The notes below the pieces were generated by a model, which worked only from the letters and a program-made list of their open reading frames with translations, made no database searches and was not told the DNA's origin. Of a stretch of DNA of 64,000 bases, positions 1 through 7,429 are shown piece after piece. Position 1 is the first letter of the stretch. Each line of letters begins with the position of its first letter. The stretch is from assembly GCF_900176395.1 (NCBI RefSeq), contig NZ_FWXL01000010.1, forward strand, positions 40,081-104,080. Reading direction: 5' to 3'. The DNA is from Novosphingobium sp. B1. Its GTDB lineage: Bacteria; Pseudomonadota; Alphaproteobacteria; Sphingomonadales; Sphingomonadaceae. Made by a program: the position numbers and the translations under genes.

Positions 1-705
1 GAGCGAGACCGCCATGACCGTCAGGCCGAAGCGATCCGACACGCTTCGCATGATCGGCCCGAACACCTCGCACGCCGCGCAGGCGGACGAGTAGAAGTAG
101 AACACGCCGTAGCGCTTAGAGATCGATCCCAGCACGCGGTTCTTGTCCGCGGTGCGCGTGTCGAGCCATGTCCGCTTGCCCAGCTGATTGACCGGGCGCT
201 GCAGCGTGTAATCCAGCTCGGGGTTCTGCCAGATCGAACGGCGCCACATGTCCGCGAACGACGAAGCCCGATTGAGCTGCTGCCGCTGGTAGCTGATGTA
301 CGAGGAGACGTTCTCCGGGGTCGGGTCCAGGATCGCCCTCGCCTTCTTCTCGTCCAATTCCTTGCCGATCGCCGCCAGCTGCTCGGCCGCGGACTGCGCC
401 GGCTGCGCCGCCTTGCGATCCGACGGGTTGGGCTTCGGCTTCTCACAGTAGAACCACGTTCCGAGCTTACGCTCCCCGCAGTAGAACGCGTCGCCCATTT
501 GGCTGGCGACGCGGCGGTCATTCTCGTCGCGGACGGCGTCCGGCCTACCCTGCCCGCGCATCGTCACGCTGTCGGATAGCTCGGACGTCGCTTCGTCGCC
601 GGCGATCGGCTCTTCCGCATACCGAGCCTGGGCGATCGCCGCTGGTGGCACGATCGCGCCAGCGGCAAGCGACGCGACGAGAGCGAGCGTGAGTGTAATG
701 CGCAT
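1..705 (-). CDS. traF: Conjugal transfer pilus assembly protein TraF (3' end beyond window)
   Basis: Reading frame open from an ATG at 705 to the left edge, about 235 residues visible. It begins with a signal peptide (MRITLTLALVASLAAGA) and carries the FYCGERKLGTWFYC segment and a thioredoxin-like CxxC (CAAC) near residue 208, as expected for the periplasmic TraF/TrbB family that helps fold and assemble the F-type pilus apparatus. Its ATG overlaps the stop of the upstream gene (TAATG), so translation is probably coupled. F-plasmid TraF lacks the redox Cys pair, so this version may still be an active thiol oxidoreductase (inference). The C-terminus is not in the window. Confidence 0.85.
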   Translation of the reverse strand, partial: MRITLTLALVASLAAGAIVPPAAIAQARYAEEPIAGDEATSELSDSVTMRGQGRPDAVRDENDRRVASQMGDAFYCGERKLGTWFYCEKPKPNPSDRKAAQPAQSAAEQLAAIGKELDEKKARAILDPTPENVSSYISYQRQQLNRASSFADMWRRSIWQNPELDYTLQRPVNQLGKRTWLDTRTADKNRVLGSISKRYGVFYFYSSACAACEVFGPIMRSVSDRFGLTVMAVSL

Positions 706-1112
706 TATCGGTCCCCGTCCTTGTGCTGGTTTCCCTCCTCACTCGCCTTGCGATCGAGGTAGGCTTTCATCGTCGAGAGCATGTTCGGCTCCTGGGCCGA
801 GACGAGCTTGGTCACGTCGTCGGCGAGGATCCTGAACAGCGAGCCGTAGAGACCCATCACGATCCTGGCGGTGTGCCGGCGCGGGTAGAGCGTGTCGCCA
901 CGCCGCAGCACGTAGTTCGCGCGCACGAGCCGGCCCGCAGTGGGCTCGAGATCCGAGACGCCAAGCTTGCAGTCGAACCAGGCGTCTAGGGTCGGAAGCA
1001 GGAAGGCCAGCGGGTGCGGCCCGGCACGCATGAGCGCGATCAGCAACGCGAACTCCATGACCGACATGTCGGTGAAGCGGCGATGACGGTCGAAGGGCGC
1101 GACATCGCTCAT
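705..1112 (-). CDS. Hypothetical protein inside the tra operon
   Basis: A 135-aa soluble, basic protein between traN and traF. Its start codon overlaps the traN stop and its stop overlaps the traF start, so it belongs to the transfer operon. No signal peptide or membrane segment is visible. The middle (VRANYVLRRGDTLYPRRHTARI) has the feel of a winged-helix fold but I cannot support a DNA-binding call. I do not recognise a family; function unknown, presumably accessory to transfer or its control. Confidence 0.75.
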   Translation of the reverse strand: MSDVAPFDRHRRFTDMSVMEFALLIALMRAGPHPLAFLLPTLDAWFDCKLGVSDLEPTAGRLVRANYVLRRGDTLYPRRHTARIVMGLYGSLFRILADDVTKLVSAQEPNMLSTMKAYLDRKASEEGNQHKDGDR

Positions 1113-3097
1113 TACGGCTTCCTCGTTTCGTAGTAATCCTTGATCCGCTGCTGGATCATGGTCGACGTCGCGAGCTCATCCGGAAGCTTCGCGGCGTCGG
1201 TGAACTCGGCAACGACCTCGGAGAAGTCCATCACCGAGAGGTTGAGGCGCGAGAACTCGTCGATCGTGAACCCTTCGCACGTGCCCTTCTTGGCGCTCCC
1301 CCAAGGCTTGCCGAGCTGCGGTCGGCCCTGCTCTTGGAGGATGCGCGTCAGCTTGGATGCAAAGCAGCAGTAAGCATCCTTCGACGTCACGCAGATGCCG
1401 AGAACCTTATCCGAGCAGTAAGACCCAAGCTTGTGGCAGAGACCCTTGTCGTCCTTCTCGTCCAACTGCTTCTCGGCCGAGCTGCATAGCCAGGGGGTGA
1501 GCAGCGGCACGCCCTTGCCCGAACAGCAATTCGAGGCACCAAAGATCTTCTTGTTGCAGGTCTCTCGGGTGCCCGAGAACAGCGTCAGCGTGTTCTCGTT
1601 GAACTCCGCATTGGCCTGACCCAGCGCGTGAAGCCCGACGACCGCGTCCTTGAACTCCGTCGACGCCTCACGCTCGACCGGCTCGCAGTCGCCGTTGATG
1701 CAATAGACGTCGTCGCCGCAGATATACTGCTTGGCGTCGTCCTGCTTATCGGGGAGCGGGCATTTGTAGACCTTGGTCGAAACCTTGCACGGCCCGTCCT
1801 GCGGATCGTCGAGGCACTCGTCGCGGACGTAGCTGCACTTCGGATTGCCGGCGAGGCTGGCACAATCCGAGGTCTGGATCATGCTCGTGCAGGTGTAGGT
1901 GCGCTCCCAGTTCCAGCACGCGCGGGTGACCTGAACCCCATTGATCGTCCGGGTGGTCGGATCCGGATCGACACAGGTCTCGCCCTTGAGCTCGCACGTC
2001 TTGCCGCTCGTCGCCGCGTTGCACATGGCCTCGTTGCGGCGCTCGTTCACGACCTGACCGGTCGTCTCGGTTGCGTAGTAGCGCTGCACGGCCGGGGAGT
2101 CGCACTCGTACGTGATCTCCTCGCCCTCTTCGACGTCGGGCTCGTAGCACTTGGTGATCGTGCCTTGACGACAGACGTTGTAGAGAACCGTGGCGCGTGA
2201 TCGCTCGCGGCAAATGCCTTGGGCGACTGGCTGCGTGAAAGCCGGCGTGCAACGCCGAGCGGTGTTGTCATTGGACATCGGGCGGCGACCCACCCAGTTC
2301 TCGCAGGTATAGATGTATTTGGTCGAGCCCGGGATCACGTCGACGACGAGGGGCGTGCGGCAGATCGCTTCGCCTTCCTCGACCTTCGTGCCCGAGTTGC
2401 AGCTCGCCTCGTAATAGCCGGTGCTGCCGCTCGGCGGGAGCGGCTTGCAGCTGCCGTCGGTTGCGCCCATCGATTGTCCGTCGAGGTAGCTGTTCGGATC
2501 CTTCTCGACGTCCTGCGCACGGGTGATCTCGTTTGGTGCGAGCGTCACCTTCACCCGATCCGGATCGGTGACCATCTTCCAGGCCTCGTTGCTGCCTACC
2601 GCGGCGTTGCCGGCTGCGGTCAGCCCGTCGGGATCGTCCGCATACGCCTCAGCGGGGTTCGCAGCCGGCGAGTAGCCCGGGACACTGGTCAGAGGCGTCG
2701 ACGTGGGGAGACTGGCGGCACTAGCGCGCGCCGGCTTCGCGAGCGCCTTCGCATCTGCGCGGGCTTTGTCGAGGTCGCCTTTGGGGAAGACATAGGGCTG
2801 ACCCTGGATCTGCGCGCTGGGCTGCTGAACCGCCTGCGCACGGACAGCGGCCTGAGCGGTCGACTGGGTCGGCGCCTGGGTTACCGACAGCGCCGGTGCC
2901 GAGGTGACACTAGGCTTCGGTGTCGGCGTGGGCGTCGGCGTCGGGGCGGTGGGCTGGTTGAAGTAGGTGTAATCGCCCATGTCATAATAGCCGCCGCCCG
3001 ATTGGGTCTGCGCCTGGCCGCTCGTCTGAGCCTCCAGCGCGACCGGCACCGCGAGCAAAGCGGCGAAACCGGCGAGGATGGCGCGGCCCCCAGCCAT
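1112..3097 (-). CDS. traN: Mating-pair stabilization protein TraN
   Basis: A 661-aa exported protein: signal peptide MAGGRAILAGFAALLAVPVALEA, then a low-complexity Pro/Thr/Gln stretch (PTPTPTPTPKP), then a very cysteine-rich body (CKPLPPSG, CRTPLV, CNAATSGKTC, CCSGKG and others), the hallmark of TraN. In F-type systems TraN is an outer-membrane adhesin that stabilises donor-recipient contact. The C-terminal region with CHKLGSYCSDK and CVTSKDAYCCF is the most conserved part of the family. It starts 2 nt after the trbC stop. Many disulfides fit the DsbC-like protein encoded upstream in the same operon. Confidence 0.93.
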   Translation of the reverse strand: MAGGRAILAGFAALLAVPVALEAQTSGQAQTQSGGGYYDMGDYTYFNQPTAPTPTPTPTPKPSVTSAPALSVTQAPTQSTAQAAVRAQAVQQPSAQIQGQPYVFPKGDLDKARADAKALAKPARASAASLPTSTPLTSVPGYSPAANPAEAYADDPDGLTAAGNAAVGSNEAWKMVTDPDRVKVTLAPNEITRAQDVEKDPNSYLDGQSMGATDGSCKPLPPSGSTGYYEASCNSGTKVEEGEAICRTPLVVDVIPGSTKYIYTCENWVGRRPMSNDNTARRCTPAFTQPVAQGICRERSRATVLYNVCRQGTITKCYEPDVEEGEEITYECDSPAVQRYYATETTGQVVNERRNEAMCNAATSGKTCELKGETCVDPDPTTRTINGVQVTRACWNWERTYTCTSMIQTSDCASLAGNPKCSYVRDECLDDPQDGPCKVSTKVYKCPLPDKQDDAKQYICGDDVYCINGDCEPVEREASTEFKDAVVGLHALGQANAEFNENTLTLFSGTRETCNKKIFGASNCCSGKGVPLLTPWLCSSAEKQLDEKDDKGLCHKLGSYCSDKVLGICVTSKDAYCCFASKLTRILQEQGRPQLGKPWGSAKKGTCEGFTIDEFSRLNLSVMDFSEVVAEFTDAAKLPDELATSTMIQQRIKDYYETRKP

Positions 3098-3099
3098 GG

Positions 3100-3843
3100 T
3101 CAGGGTGCCCGGCCGAGGTTGGCGAGCGCGGTCTTGGCGATCAGCGCGCCCGGCCCGTTCGCGTCCGAGAAGGTCTCGAGCGCATAGCGGACCGTCACGT
3201 TTCCGACGATCCGGTCAAAGGGTGGCGGTTCGCTGCGACAGGTGAGCCCATCGCAGGGCGTGAAATCCGTGGAGGTGACGACCATCGCCGGCACCGCATC
3301 GACATTGAAGGCCCGGAAGAGCCGCGGATCGATGCCGATCGAGGCGAACTGCTGATCCTTGGTGACGACCTTGGAGAGCGCGGCGATGAAGGCCTTGCCG
3401 GAATTGCCTGGAAAGCCGCGAAAGACCACAACGCCTCCCGCAGCCGACGTGTCGGCGATGATCTGCTTGAGCGCCTGCTCCGGCATCGAGGTCGAGACGA
3501 ACACCATGAACTGCGGGGCGCTCCCGCGATTGTCCTTCATGTTCGCCGAGGCGGTCTGGATCATCTCGTCGAAGTCGACGGCACCCGCCGGCCCCTTGGG
3601 CAGGTTCGCGCGATCGATCGTCCGCACCTGCTCCATCGCGACCGCGTGGACCGTCTCCGCGTCCTTCCGGAACGCATCACCGCGCCGCTGCACTTCGGTC
3701 GAAAGCGCCTGCGCGTCGGCCGCCATCGTCTCCGAGCGCGCGCGGATCGCGTCGAGGTTCAAACCTTCCACGGTCTGCCCCAGCACCGCCGCACCGGTGC
3801 CCAACGTCGCGAGAGCCGCAGCTGAGAGAAGGAGCTTGTGCAT
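3100..3843 (-). CDS. trbC: Type-F pilin assembly protein TrbC
   Basis: The start is set at the ATG at 3843, which gives a 247-aa protein with a signal peptide (MHKLLLSAAALATLGTGAAVLG). The same frame is open further upstream, but that part lies inside traU and lacks protein-like content. The C-terminal half (FVSTSMPEQALKQIIADTSA, VVVFRGFPGNSG, IDPRLFRAFNVDAVPAMVV) is the thioredoxin-like TrbC domain needed for F-pilus assembly in the periplasm. It lies between traU and traN as in other F-type operons. Confidence 0.9.
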   Translation of the reverse strand: MHKLLLSAAALATLGTGAAVLGQTVEGLNLDAIRARSETMAADAQALSTEVQRRGDAFRKDAETVHAVAMEQVRTIDRANLPKGPAGAVDFDEMIQTASANMKDNRGSAPQFMVFVSTSMPEQALKQIIADTSAAGGVVVFRGFPGNSGKAFIAALSKVVTKDQQFASIGIDPRLFRAFNVDAVPAMVVTSTDFTPCDGLTCRSEPPPFDRIVGNVTVRYALETFSDANGPGALIAKTALANLGRAP

Positions 3844-3854
3844 GGGGACTATCC

Positions 3855-4868
3855 TCACAGCATGCAGCAGTTGCGCTTGCGCCAAAGCAGATACCCAAAG
3901 TCCTCTCCCCCTACAGGGAAGGCACGGCCGGCATCCGGCGGAAGCGTTGAAGCGCCGATCGGCGAGCAAGCATATTTCCCACTGACAGTCGGTGTCGGGT
4001 TGGTCATCTGAATCCGATATTGCGACTTCTTCAGGATCGGCATGATGTACTTGTTGCAAAGGGCCTTTGACCCTGCCGTGCCCCAGGCCAGACCCTGGCG
4101 GTGCATCTTGAACAACAGCCGCTCCGCGGCGAGCCGTGAGGATTGAACGGGCGAGTTGTGGGCAGCCACATTGCCGTTCATCGGGAACATCGAGCCGTTG
4201 CACCCATCGCACCAGAACATCTGGTCGATCGGCAGCTTGGCAGTCGCCGCGGCGCAGTCGGCCGCGCAGGCGGCCACCGCGATCGGATTGTTGAACAGCG
4301 CCACTTCCGGATTGATGACCGTGGTCAGGGTGTCATCGTTCCAGAGCGGATCGATCTCGGTGATGTAGGCAACGTCGAAGGTCGTCTGCTCGAAGCAGGC
4401 GAAATCGGTGAGGATCTCGAGCCAGTAGAGCAGCGGATAGACGTAATAGTGCGCCTGCCAGTTGGCCGAAGCTTGGGTCGCCCCACCCTTGATCAGCGGC
4501 CCGGTATATTGGCCCTGCCCGATATCGAGCCCCGGGTTGAGCCGCAGACCACCAAGATTCGGAAAGCACCACGGCTTGGTCGTCACATCGACGAGACGAG
4601 CGGGCTCCCAGAAACCGATCGCGATGCCGATCCGCGGCACCGGGCTGCCGCAGGCGCAGACCGGCAAGTCAGGGTTCTTGGTGTCGGGACGCGAACCCGG
4701 CCAGATATGCAGCCCGCCCACCGACAGCGGGAACAGGCACGACCAGCAGACGTCCGTGATGGGATTGACGAACTTGCCGGTGCAGTTCGACGGGCCTGCG
4801 CTCGCCGGCGCCGGCAGCAGCGCGAAAGCTGCAACGATGCCGAGGAGTGCAAGCAGCCGGCGGATCAT
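3855..4868 (-). CDS. traU: Conjugal transfer protein TraU
   Basis: A 337-aa exported protein: signal peptide MIRRLLALLGIVAAFALLPAPASA, followed by the TraU core with paired cysteines (DVCWSCLFP, PVCACG, CAADCAAATAKLPIDQMFWCDGCNGSMFP). TraU is a periplasmic/outer-membrane component required for DNA transfer rather than for pilus growth. The start overlaps the stop of the small upstream gene by 4 nt (ATGA). The Cys content again fits a DsbC-assisted assembly line. Length agrees with the family (about 330 aa). Confidence 0.93.
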   Translation of the reverse strand: MIRRLLALLGIVAAFALLPAPASAGPSNCTGKFVNPITDVCWSCLFPLSVGGLHIWPGSRPDTKNPDLPVCACGSPVPRIGIAIGFWEPARLVDVTTKPWCFPNLGGLRLNPGLDIGQGQYTGPLIKGGATQASANWQAHYYVYPLLYWLEILTDFACFEQTTFDVAYITEIDPLWNDDTLTTVINPEVALFNNPIAVAACAADCAAATAKLPIDQMFWCDGCNGSMFPMNGNVAAHNSPVQSSRLAAERLLFKMHRQGLAWGTAGSKALCNKYIMPILKKSQYRIQMTNPTPTVSGKYACSPIGASTLPPDAGRAFPVGGEDFGYLLWRKRNCCML

Positions 4869-5149
4869 GCGACGTCGCCCCCTTCGCGAACCGCGACGAG
4901 TTGGTCGAGATAGGCGTTATCCGCTCGGTTCTTGGTCGTCGCGTAGATCGGCACCAGGATGGCGAGCACGCCGATCAGCAGCGCCGCGATCCCCCCTGCC
5001 CCGTTGCCGATCACGCTGCGCAACGGAGCCAGCGACACGATGGTCATCACCAGCAGCGCAGCGCATCCGAGGATCGTCAGCCGCATCGCCTTGAGGCGTG
5101 GCGTCTCGGGAGCTGCCATCGGTGTGCGGAGCATGTCGAGCCACATCAT
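4865..5149 (-). CDS. Small two-helix membrane protein of the tra operon
   Basis: A 94-aa protein with two hydrophobic segments (about residues 25-44 and 52-71) separated by RSVIGNGAGG, predicted as an inner-membrane hairpin. The start is one of two adjacent ATGs (5149 or 5146) that overlap the traW stop, and the stop overlaps the traU start, so expression is tied to both. The open frame extends upstream into traW but that part is a shadow. I do not recognise the family; it occupies a slot between traW and traU that has no equivalent in the F plasmid. Confidence 0.72.
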   Translation of the reverse strand: MMWLDMLRTPMAAPETPRLKAMRLTILGCAALLVMTIVSLAPLRSVIGNGAGGIAALLIGVLAILVPIYATTKNRADNAYLDQLVAVREGGDVA

Positions 5150-5805
5150 GACGCGCCTCCCGGCAGTTCGACTTCGCTGACCCGCATCGCCTGACCTTCC
5201 GGCGCGACGATCGCGGGGACATGGGTGATGCCGAAATGGCCGCTGAGCCGGCCCTGCTGGTCGAAGAAGAAGCGACGCTTCTTCTCGCCCATGCGCTCGA
5301 ACGGCGAGCCGGCGACGAAGATGATCTTGGCGGCGGTCGCGCTCCAGCGCTTCAGCGCCCAATCGACCTGAGCGTCATCACGTCCGTCGATGAACACGAG
5401 GTCTATCTTGAGCGACACGAACGCGAGCGGATTCACTCGGGTGCCGGCCGCAGCGACCAGGTTACCCTTCACATCGCGCAGATCCCGATCGAGGACGATC
5501 GAGGGATCGAAGGTCCAGCTCTTCGCCTCGCGGACTGGCGTGATGCCGCTCACCGGTAGCGGGTTGCGCACGCGGTTCTCGGCATTCGCACGCATGGTCG
5601 CCTGCATGCGCTCGATACCCCCGTTCGCCTGCAGCGCCTTGAGGCGACCATCGATCGTAGTCAGGAGATCGGGCTCAGCGATGCCCCAGGTCTGCCCCAT
5701 CACGCCATGGTCGCGCGCGAGGGCGCCCTGAACGAGCGGCCAAGACGAACTGGCGACGAGCGCCACAGCGAACGTGCCCGTGGCGAGCAGACGGCGCGCG
5801 CTCAT
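5146..5805 (-). CDS. traW: Type-F conjugative transfer protein TraW
   Basis: A 219-aa protein with a signal peptide (residues about 1-30, ending GALA) followed by the TraW domain: GQTWGIAEPDLLTTI near the N-terminus, RTWTFDPS-like KSWTFDPSIVLDRDLRD in the middle, and LVFIDGRD and KIIFVAGS in the C-terminal half. TraW acts in the periplasm in pilus assembly and cooperates with TraU and TrbC, which are encoded just downstream. The start overlaps the stop of the upstream peptidase gene by 4 nt (ATGA). Confidence 0.92.
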   Translation of the reverse strand: MSARRLLATGTFAVALVASSSWPLVQGALARDHGVMGQTWGIAEPDLLTTIDGRLKALQANGGIERMQATMRANAENRVRNPLPVSGITPVREAKSWTFDPSIVLDRDLRDVKGNLVAAAGTRVNPLAFVSLKIDLVFIDGRDDAQVDWALKRWSATAAKIIFVAGSPFERMGEKKRRFFFDQQGRLSGHFGITHVPAIVAPEGQAMRVSEVELPGGAS

Positions 5806-6383
5806 AGGATGGGCGTCCCGGTGCCGATGATCTGGTTTGCGCAGGCGAAACCGATCTCGGCATAGCGACTGTCGAACCCGTCGGGATGCGGCGTGCCGAC
5901 ATAGTAGCAGCCACGCGGCACCCGGCCGACCGGTCCGGGCGTAAGCGGCTCGCCGGTGCGCGTCAGCGGCTTCATGTGCGCGACGCGAACGCCGTCGACG
6001 TAAACGTACGATCCGCGGTGCTCGACGAGCGCACCGGGCATGCCAATCACGCGCTTGCCGAATGGCCCGGAGGTCGGGCCAAAATGGCGCTGCACGAGCG
6101 GGTTCGCAGGCGGTGCGAAGAAGACATAGTCGTCTTTCGCGGGTGTATGGTGGAGGTGGACGAAGAAGGCCCAGTTCGGGAGGCTATCGCTGGCGTTGAT
6201 GAGGAAGGCGTTGTTCTTCTGCCAGTCCGCGATCGTGTTGTAGGAGGCCCAGGCGACAGCCATCAGCGCCACCGCGCTCCACTGCCTCACGCGTTTGGTG
6301 AAAAGAGCGCGCCGGTCGACCGCTCCCGGAGCAGCGGTTTGCCCCGATGCGGTCTGTTCGAGCAGAGCGGCCTTACTGGCCAC
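5802..6383 (-). CDS. S26-family signal peptidase of the transfer system (TraF/LepB type)
   Basis: A 193-aa protein read from a GTG at 6383 that overlaps the 3' end of trbI by 11 nt; no ATG is available near the expected N-terminus. One membrane segment (VRQWSAVALMAVAWASYNTI) precedes the catalytic part. The serine motif is DSLPNWAF, and the lysine motif is GKRVIGMPGALV, giving the Ser/Lys dyad of type I signal peptidases. The C-terminal GCYYVGTPHPDGFDSRYAEIG matches the family box with the final conserved Ser-Arg. Such peptidases are found in F-type operons of alphaproteobacteria and probably process the TraA prepilin (inference). Confidence 0.87.
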   Translation of the reverse strand: MASKAALLEQTASGQTAAPGAVDRRALFTKRVRQWSAVALMAVAWASYNTIADWQKNNAFLINASDSLPNWAFFVHLHHTPAKDDYVFFAPPANPLVQRHFGPTSGPFGKRVIGMPGALVEHRGSYVYVDGVRVAHMKPLTRTGEPLTPGPVGRVPRGCYYVGTPHPDGFDSRYAEIGFACANQIIGTGTPIL

Positions 6384-7041
6384 TGGTCGACCCAATGACC
6401 GAGGGGGCGATCGCGGCGTCGAGTGCTGAGCCCTGCGCCGGCGGTGCGAACGGTGATGCGGCCGGCGCGATCGGCGCGGCTGCCCCGGAGGCTGATGGGG
6501 CAACCGCGCCAACCGCGGGACCTGCCGGCGATGCTGGGGCGGCCGCGGGAAGCGGGACCTTCGCATAGACCGCACGGCGGATCTGATCGGTGATGTCTGG
6601 TACGTTCTTGGAAAGAATGGCCTCGCCGACGAGAACGGTCGTGCCCGACGCGCCGATCTTCTGCAGCTCCTGATCGAGCGCGCCCATGAAGGCGCGAGTC
6701 TGAGCCGCCACGGCTTCGGGCTGACCGTTGCTGTGGCTCTGAGCCTGGACGTACTCGCTGACGATCGTCTCGAGCCGGACGCTTGCCATCGGCACCGCCG
6801 CAGCCGGGCTGGCGATGTGCTTGGTGACCCAAGCGCCCCACAGCAGCATGACGATCGCGATCGCGGCCATTGCCCAGGTGATCGGCGGCAGGCCCTCGGC
6901 TTTCTTGACGGCCGGCGGTGGTGCACCAGGCGCCCGGCGCGAAATCGGCAGCTCGCCGCCGGAGAGGTTGAACCGATCGGTAGGTGACCCGGTCGGGTGA
7001 GCGGCCGCGGCCGGCGCGGGCGTGTCGAGGACGTCAACCAT
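6373..7041 (-). CDS. trbI: F-type TrbI protein
   Basis: Start placed at the ATG at 7041 (MVDVLDTPAPAAA), giving 222 aa; further upstream the frame is a shadow of the preceding gene, which it overlaps by 8 nt. A single transmembrane segment (ITWAMAAIAIVMLLWGAW) is followed by the TrbI domain with QTRAFMGALDQELQKI, TTVLVGEAILSKNVPDITDQIRRAV. The last 50 residues are an Ala/Pro-rich tail. In F, TrbI is an inner-membrane protein affecting pilus retraction and length. The order traC-orf-trbI-peptidase-traW matches the F-type layout. Confidence 0.88.
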   Translation of the reverse strand: MVDVLDTPAPAAAAHPTGSPTDRFNLSGGELPISRRAPGAPPPAVKKAEGLPPITWAMAAIAIVMLLWGAWVTKHIASPAAAVPMASVRLETIVSEYVQAQSHSNGQPEAVAAQTRAFMGALDQELQKIGASGTTVLVGEAILSKNVPDITDQIRRAVYAKVPLPAAAPASPAGPAVGAVAPSASGAAAPIAPAASPFAPPAQGSALDAAIAPSVIGSTSGQ

Positions 7042-7429
7042 GACGGGGGCCTTTCGAGGGAACGAGGATCGCGATGAGCAGCTGCCAGCGCAGCAGAGCG
7101 ATGACCCCGAAGATGAGGATGGCGACGATCCGCAGCTCGCCGACGAACGTCGCCCGCCGAACGGCATCGGCCGAGACGAAGCGCGATCCCAGGTTGGCGA
7201 TCTGCGAGAAGAAGCCGATGGGGGTGAAGTTGCCCAGCATCAGGAAGAACAGGACGGTCACGCCCATCGCCGCGAGCGTCGTCATCGCCAGCCATCCTGA
7301 GAAGCGCAGCGCGACATAGCTCGTGTCAGCAATCGCCCCGCGGAGGTCGCGCTGCCAGCGGCGGGGCACTCGCCGCCGCGTCGCGACCTGCCAGTCGCTG
7401 TCGAAGCCGTAGCCTTCGGTCGCGCTCAT
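7034..7429 (-). CDS. Small inner-membrane protein between traC and trbI
   Basis: A 131-aa protein with a basic N-terminal third (RRRVPRRWQRDLRG) and two membrane segments (about residues 43-66 and 100-123). It overlaps the traC stop by 4 nt and trbI by 8 nt, so it is an integral part of the operon. No family recognised. The position suggests a subunit or chaperone of the inner-membrane complex, but no motif shows this. Confidence 0.75.
   Translation of the reverse strand: MSATEGYGFDSDWQVATRRRVPRRWQRDLRGAIADTSYVALRFSGWLAMTTLAAMGVTVLFFLMLGNFTPIGFFSQIANLGSRFVSADAVRRATFVGELRIVAILIFGVIALLRWQLLIAILVPSKGPRHG

Noticed and set aside
3844..4212. N-terminal extension of the trbC frame
   Set aside because: It overlaps traU throughout and carries no signal peptide, whereas ATG 3843 gives a proper one.
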